Origin: Variovorax sp. S12S4
GTDB taxonomy: Bacteria > Pseudomonadota > Gammaproteobacteria > Burkholderiales > Burkholderiaceae_C
Direction: 5' to 3'
NCBI RefSeq assembly: GCF_023195515.1
Contig: NZ_JALPKR020000002.1
Coordinates: 1,899,001-1,963,000, forward strand
Length of the DNA: 64,000 nt
Each line of letters begins with the position of its first letter. The stretch's first letter is position 1. The position numbers and the translations under genes were made by a program. Positions 60,836 to 64,000 of the stretch are shown here, piece after piece. The notes under the pieces are model-generated. The model ran no database searches. It was not told where the DNA came from and was given only the letters and a program-made list of their open reading frames with translations.

Positions 60836-60910
60836 CCCCCAGTCTTCGCGCACTTCGTGTCGCTTCGCCAACCCCTGCTGGGGGCAACACCAGAGGCCCG
60901 GCAAAGCCGG
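60836..60910. repeat. REP-like intergenic palindromes after amtB
   Basis: CCCCCAG (60836-60842) directly after the amtB stop pairs with CTGGGGG (60878-60884), and CCGGC-AAA-GCCGG follows at 60898-60910. This resembles dispersed palindromic repeats that follow genes in Comamonadaceae genomes; copy number cannot be judged from one window. From 60911 to 61008 I see nothing further. Confidence 0.5.
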
Positions 60911-61008
60911 TTCCTCGGTGTTTCACGAAAGAGGCATACGAAGCGCGGGCTGGTGGTGAGAAGAAGAAAAACAGGAACAATTTTCAGCAAGGTCTCCTTT
61001 GGATGTTC

Positions 61009-61044
61009 AGCCCGCGAGCGCTTCGGCGTCAGCGGGCTTTTTTT
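61009..61044 (+). terminator. Intrinsic terminator between amtB and the SMP-30 gene
   Basis: AGCCCGC (61009-61015) and GCGGGCT (61032-61038) form a perfect 7-bp stem, followed by seven consecutive T residues (61038-61044). It can end the porin-glnK-amtB transcript, although it lies 174 bases after amtB. It ends only 34 bases before the SMP-30 start, so it could also act as a leader attenuator for that gene. Confidence 0.8.
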
Positions 61045-61078
61045 GGCCTTCGGGGAGCGGATGCACAATGCCGGGATC

Positions 61079-62011
61079 ATGTGGACCACCCTCGAAGACA
61101 GCCTTTGCGAGCTCGGCGAATCGCCGTTCTGGCACCCGCACGAACGCTCGCTTTACTGGCTCGACATTCCGGGGCGCGCGGTGCTGCGCACGCGCGGGGA
61201 AATCGGTATGCCCGACGCCAAGGTGGAGCGCTGGGCCCTGGCCACCGAGGCCGGCTGCATGGCTCCGGCGCGAAGCGGCGGGCTGGTGATTGCGCTGCGC
61301 GACGGCATCTACCGGGCGCGCGAGTGGGGCGGTGAACTGGTTGCGGTGGCGCGTGTGGAGCACGACGCGCGCACCATGCGCTTCAACGACGGAAAATGCG
61401 ATGCGCTGGGCCGCTTCTGGGCCGGCTCGCTCAACGAGGCCAAGGACAAGGCCAATGCCGCGCTCTATTGCTTCGATGCCCGCACCGACACCGGTGTGTC
61501 GCCCACGTTGACGCAAATGGCCAACGAGTCCACCACCGGCAACGGGCTCGCGTTCTCGCCCGACGCACGCACGCTCTACTGGGCCGACACCGCCGCGCAT
61601 GTGGTGTGCGCCTGGGACTGGGACACCGAGGCCAATTCGCTTTCGCGTGCCCGCGTGTTTCATCAATTCGAGCACAAGCCCCAAGGCTGGACCCCCGACT
61701 CGCCCGTGCGCTACCAAGGCCGCCCCGATGGCGCGACGGTCGATTCGGAAGGCCACTACTGGGTCGCGATGTTCGAAGGGGCACAGCTGCTGCGCTTCGC
61801 GCCGTCTGGTGAAATCGTGGCTTCTGTTCCCGTTCCTGTTCAGTGCCCGACCATGCCGTGCTTTGGCGGCGACGACCTGAAGACGCTCTTCGTCACCAGC
61901 GGGCGCAAGGGCCGGCCTGCTGCAGAGATCGAGCGGTTGCCTGCATCGGGTACGGTGATTTCCATGCGCGTCGATGTGCCTGGATTGCCTGTCAGCTTCT
62001 TTGAGGACTGA
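61079..62011 (+). CDS. SMP-30/gluconolactonase-family sugar lactonase
   Basis: 310 residues from ATG 61079. A six-bladed propeller with the family metal ligands: Glu14 in CELGESPFWHP, Asn in RFNDGKCDALGRFWAGSL, Asn in TGNGLAFSPDARTLYWADT and Asp in PDGATVDSEGHYWVAM. These enzymes open sugar-acid lactones such as xylono- or gluconolactone with a divalent metal. A link to the XylX-like enzyme in the same window (xylonolactone to xylonate to 2-keto-3-deoxyxylonate) is possible, but they are 40 kb apart. No signal peptide. Confidence 0.9.
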   Translation: MWTTLEDSLCELGESPFWHPHERSLYWLDIPGRAVLRTRGEIGMPDAKVERWALATEAGCMAPARSGGLVIALRDGIYRAREWGGELVAVARVEHDARTMRFNDGKCDALGRFWAGSLNEAKDKANAALYCFDARTDTGVSPTLTQMANESTTGNGLAFSPDARTLYWADTAAHVVCAWDWDTEANSLSRARVFHQFEHKPQGWTPDSPVRYQGRPDGATVDSEGHYWVAMFEGAQLLRFAPSGEIVASVPVPVQCPTMPCFGGDDLKTLFVTSGRKGRPAAEIERLPASGTVISMRVDVPGLPVSFFED

Positions 62012-62043
62012 GATGGGTCATTCAGTGGGCGCACCCGCCGACG

Positions 62044-62253
62044 GGGTACCTTTCTCCGCGAATGTCCCCCGGCCTGCGGCCTCCTCCTTTATTTCGCTGC
62101 GCAAGGCACCCCATCGACGTGTGCGTCTTAAGCGGCGGTCGTTGATCGGCGTTGCACGAGCAGCGTGCCCCAGTGCACAGGGCATCGGGTGCTCCGCGCA
62201 GCGAAATAAAGGAGGAGCCGAAGGCGGGGGACATTCGCGGAGGGGGAGTACCC
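62044..62253. repeat. Large imperfect inverted repeat (about 67-base arms)
   Basis: The left arm (62044-62111) and right arm (62187-62253) are inverted copies, sharing cores such as CCGCGAATGTCCCCC, CTCCTCCTTTATTTCGCTGC and GGGTACC-like ends, with a loop of about 75 bases. It fills most of the 305-base gap between the SMP-30 gene and the LysR gene. It has the look of a dispersed, non-coding Variovorax-type palindrome or MITE; open frames across it are not credible genes. Confidence 0.85.
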
Positions 62254-62316
62254 GGTGGCCTGTGCACGCGCCCCGAACAGCAGCGCCAACAAAACCTCCA
62301 AGGAGGTTAGGCAAAA

Positions 62317-63201
62317 GTGGCCCTCCAGCACATCCCACCCATCCAGTGCCTCCTGACCTTCGAAGCCGTGGCCAGGCTGCGAAATGCCGGACGAGCTGCG
62401 GACGAACTGTGCGTCACGCCCAGCGCCGTGAGCCACCGCATCCGGCAACTCGAATCGCACGTCGGCTTCAAGCTCTTCGGGCGCAGCGACTTCAGCCTCA
62501 CGGCCGATGGCGCCGCCTACCTTGCCAACGTGCGCACCGGCCTTGCGGCGCTGCAAGCCATGCCCACCGGCAATGCGGCGCAGCAGCGCGCCACCCGCCT
62601 GCGCATTGCCGTCACGCCCACCTTCAGCCGTCAGTTCCTCATGCCGCGGCTCGAACTTTTCCGCAATATCTACCCGGACATCGAGCTCGTGCTGCAGGTG
62701 TCCATTCCGCTGCTCGACGTGACCGCCGAGCAGGCCGATCTTGAAGTGCGCTACGGCACCGGTGCGTACGCCGATTGCGAACACCGCCTGCTGCTCGAAG
62801 AAGAGGTGGTGCCCGCCTGCAGTCCGAGCTTCCTCAACGAGTTCGGGCCTTTCGACGGCTTTCGCACCGCCACCGAAATTGCGAGCGCGCGCCTCATTCG
62901 CAGCCCGCTCGAGCCCTGGAGCACCTGGTTTGCAAGCTGCGGCATCGACCAGCCCGAACCGCACGTCGGCTCCCAGTTCAACGATCTGGGCCTGGTCTAC
63001 GACGCGGCCGCCAGCGGATTCGGCGTGGCGCTTGTGCGGCTGAAAATGGGCGCCGCATGGTTCGAGTCGGGCCGGCTGGTGCCCCTTTCAGACCGGCCCG
63101 TGCCCTCGCCGCACCGCCACACCATTTGCTGGCAGCCCGGCACGCTCGATCGCTGGGAATGCGCAGCCTTTGTCGACTGGCTGGCGCAAAGCCTGCGCTG
63201 A
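62317..63201 (+). CDS. LysR-family transcriptional regulator (GcvA-like)
   Basis: 294 residues from GTG 62317, with AAGGAGG upstream. The N-terminal winged helix-turn-helix (IQCLLTFEAVARLRNAGRAADELCVTPSAVSHRIRQLESHVGFKLF) is followed by a substrate-binding domain with the GcvA-type pattern (RLRIAVTPTFSRQFLMPRLELF, LEVRYGTGAYADCEHRLLLEEEVVPACSP, GSQFNDLGLVYDAAASGFGVALV). The neighbour downstream is glcD, on the same strand 136 bases away, so it is not the usual divergent target. Its regulon is unknown. Confidence 0.9.
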   Translation: MALQHIPPIQCLLTFEAVARLRNAGRAADELCVTPSAVSHRIRQLESHVGFKLFGRSDFSLTADGAAYLANVRTGLAALQAMPTGNAAQQRATRLRIAVTPTFSRQFLMPRLELFRNIYPDIELVLQVSIPLLDVTAEQADLEVRYGTGAYADCEHRLLLEEEVVPACSPSFLNEFGPFDGFRTATEIASARLIRSPLEPWSTWFASCGIDQPEPHVGSQFNDLGLVYDAAASGFGVALVRLKMGAAWFESGRLVPLSDRPVPSPHRHTICWQPGTLDRWECAAFVDWLAQSLR

Positions 63202-63337
63202 AGAAAAATAAAAAGAAAAGGGCCGAGCGGCAAAGTTCTCTCAAGCGCCGCGCAAAAAGCTTCAACCCGGCGCCGCCGCATTTGCGTAGAGTGCGCTACA
63301 CCACGAGACACTCTGCCCGACTAAAGAGGCTTGCCGC

Positions 63338-64000
63338 ATGAACGCGCCGCTTACCCCTGCCCAGCACGATTCGCTGCAGAAATCCGAACGCCAGTCGCAG
63401 GTCGTGCGCGCCCTGCAGGCCCACCTGCCTGCGCATGCGCTCATCTGGCACGCCGAGGACACCACGCCCTACGAATGCGACGGCCTCACCGCCTACCGCC
63501 AGCGCCCGCTGGTGGTGGCACTGCCCGAAACCGAGGCCCAGGCGGCGGCCGTGCTCAAAACCTGCCACCAGCTCGGCGTGCCCGTGGTGGCACGCGGTGC
63601 CGGCACCGGACTCTCGGGCGGCGCCATGCCGCATGCGCTCGGGGTTACGCTCTCGCTCGCCAAGTTCAATCGCATCCTGAAGATCGACCCGGTGAGCCGA
63701 ACGGCCGTGGTGCAGTGCGGCGTGCGCAATCTCGCCATCAGCGAGGCGGCCGCGCCTTTCAACCTTTACTACGCGCCCGATCCTTCAAGCCAGATCGCCT
63801 GCACCATCGGCGGCAACGTGGCCGAGAACTCGGGCGGCGTGCACTGCCTGAAATACGGCCTCACGCTGCACAACGTGCTGCGCGTGCGCGGCTTCACCGC
63901 CGAGGGTGAAGCCATTGAATTCGGCGGCGAGGCGCTCGATGCACCGGGGCTCGACCTGCTTGCATTGATCATCGGCAGCGAAGGCATGCTGGCCGTGACC
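63338..64000 (+). CDS. glcD: Glycolate oxidase FAD-binding subunit GlcD (5' part, cut by the window edge)
   Basis: 221 codons of the gene are present, starting at ATG 63338 and open to the end. The FAD-binding PCMH fold is clear: YRQRPLVVALPETEAQAAAVL, VVARGAGTGLSGGAMPHALGV, KIDPVSRTAVVQCGVRNLAIS, YYAPDPSSQIACTIGGNVAENSGG and LLALIIGSEGMLAVT. GlcD with GlcE and GlcF oxidises glycolate (or D-lactate) to glyoxylate. Full GlcD is near 480-500 residues, so over half lies beyond the window; glcE and glcF are expected to follow. Confidence 0.93.
   Translation, partial: MNAPLTPAQHDSLQKSERQSQVVRALQAHLPAHALIWHAEDTTPYECDGLTAYRQRPLVVALPETEAQAAAVLKTCHQLGVPVVARGAGTGLSGGAMPHALGVTLSLAKFNRILKIDPVSRTAVVQCGVRNLAISEAAAPFNLYYAPDPSSQIACTIGGNVAENSGGVHCLKYGLTLHNVLRVRGFTAEGEAIEFGGEALDAPGLDLLALIIGSEGMLAVT

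Noticed and set aside
62018..62338. Open frames across the 62.0-62.3 kb gap
   Set aside because: They translate the two arms of an inverted repeat and have no ribosome sites or homology.

Overview
The window looks like chromosomal DNA of a high-GC betaproteobacterium, most likely Variovorax or a close Comamonadaceae relative. The signs are protein-level resemblance of the T6SS, OxlT, TorF-GlnK-AmtB and SMP-30 genes to that group, very long antisense open frames caused by high GC, and intergenic palindromes of the kind found in these genomes. This assignment is inference; no rRNA or tRNA gene is present to fix it.

Layout. (1) 1-11 kb: a sensor diguanylate cyclase remnant, a frameshifted GH13 alpha-glucosidase, and a tightly coupled minus-strand operon (PF10091/GH144-like hydrolase, GH15 glucoamylase, SbmA/YddA-type ABC protein with a degenerate ATPase, CocE-like protein lacking its catalytic triad). 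A GH3 beta-glucosidase is transcribed divergently from this operon. (2) 11-22 kb: a mixed accessory and metabolic stretch with a MerR-ATPase fusion, a PyrF-like protein, a VOC protein, an ankyrin-repeat protein, an OxlT-like MFS transporter, an FNR-type operator, an AhpD-like protein, an alpha/beta hydrolase broken by one base, and a XylX-like sugar-acid dehydratase. (3) 21.9-53.9 kb: a complete type VI secretion locus. It runs tssABC-hcp-tagJ-tssEFGH-vgrG; a module of a small membrane protein, DUF2169::pentapeptide, pentapeptide, DUF3540 and DUF4150; pppA-tagH-tssQ on the minus strand; and tssJKLM-tagF-ppkA. PpkA, PppA, the FHA protein and TagF together indicate post-translational control by threonine phosphorylation. 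No obvious toxin/immunity pair is encoded. (4) 53.9-58 kb: an MFS transporter and a comM gene disrupted by a 294-bp insertion with a 7-bp target duplication; a second copy of the comM 3' end lies beyond a lipoprotein gene. (5) 58-64 kb: a sigma-54 promoter driving torF-like porin, glnK and amtB (nitrogen response), then an SMP-30 lactonase, a large inverted repeat, a LysR regulator and the start of glcD.

Two themes stand out. First, four genes (GH13, OxlT, alpha/beta hydrolase, tagH) are each restored by adding one base to a G/C run, so homopolymer under-calling or a real hypermutable state should be tested before calling them pseudogenes. Second, the 2-9 kb operon couples intact glycosidases to two proteins whose catalytic motifs are lost, which is the best candidate here for an undescribed system.
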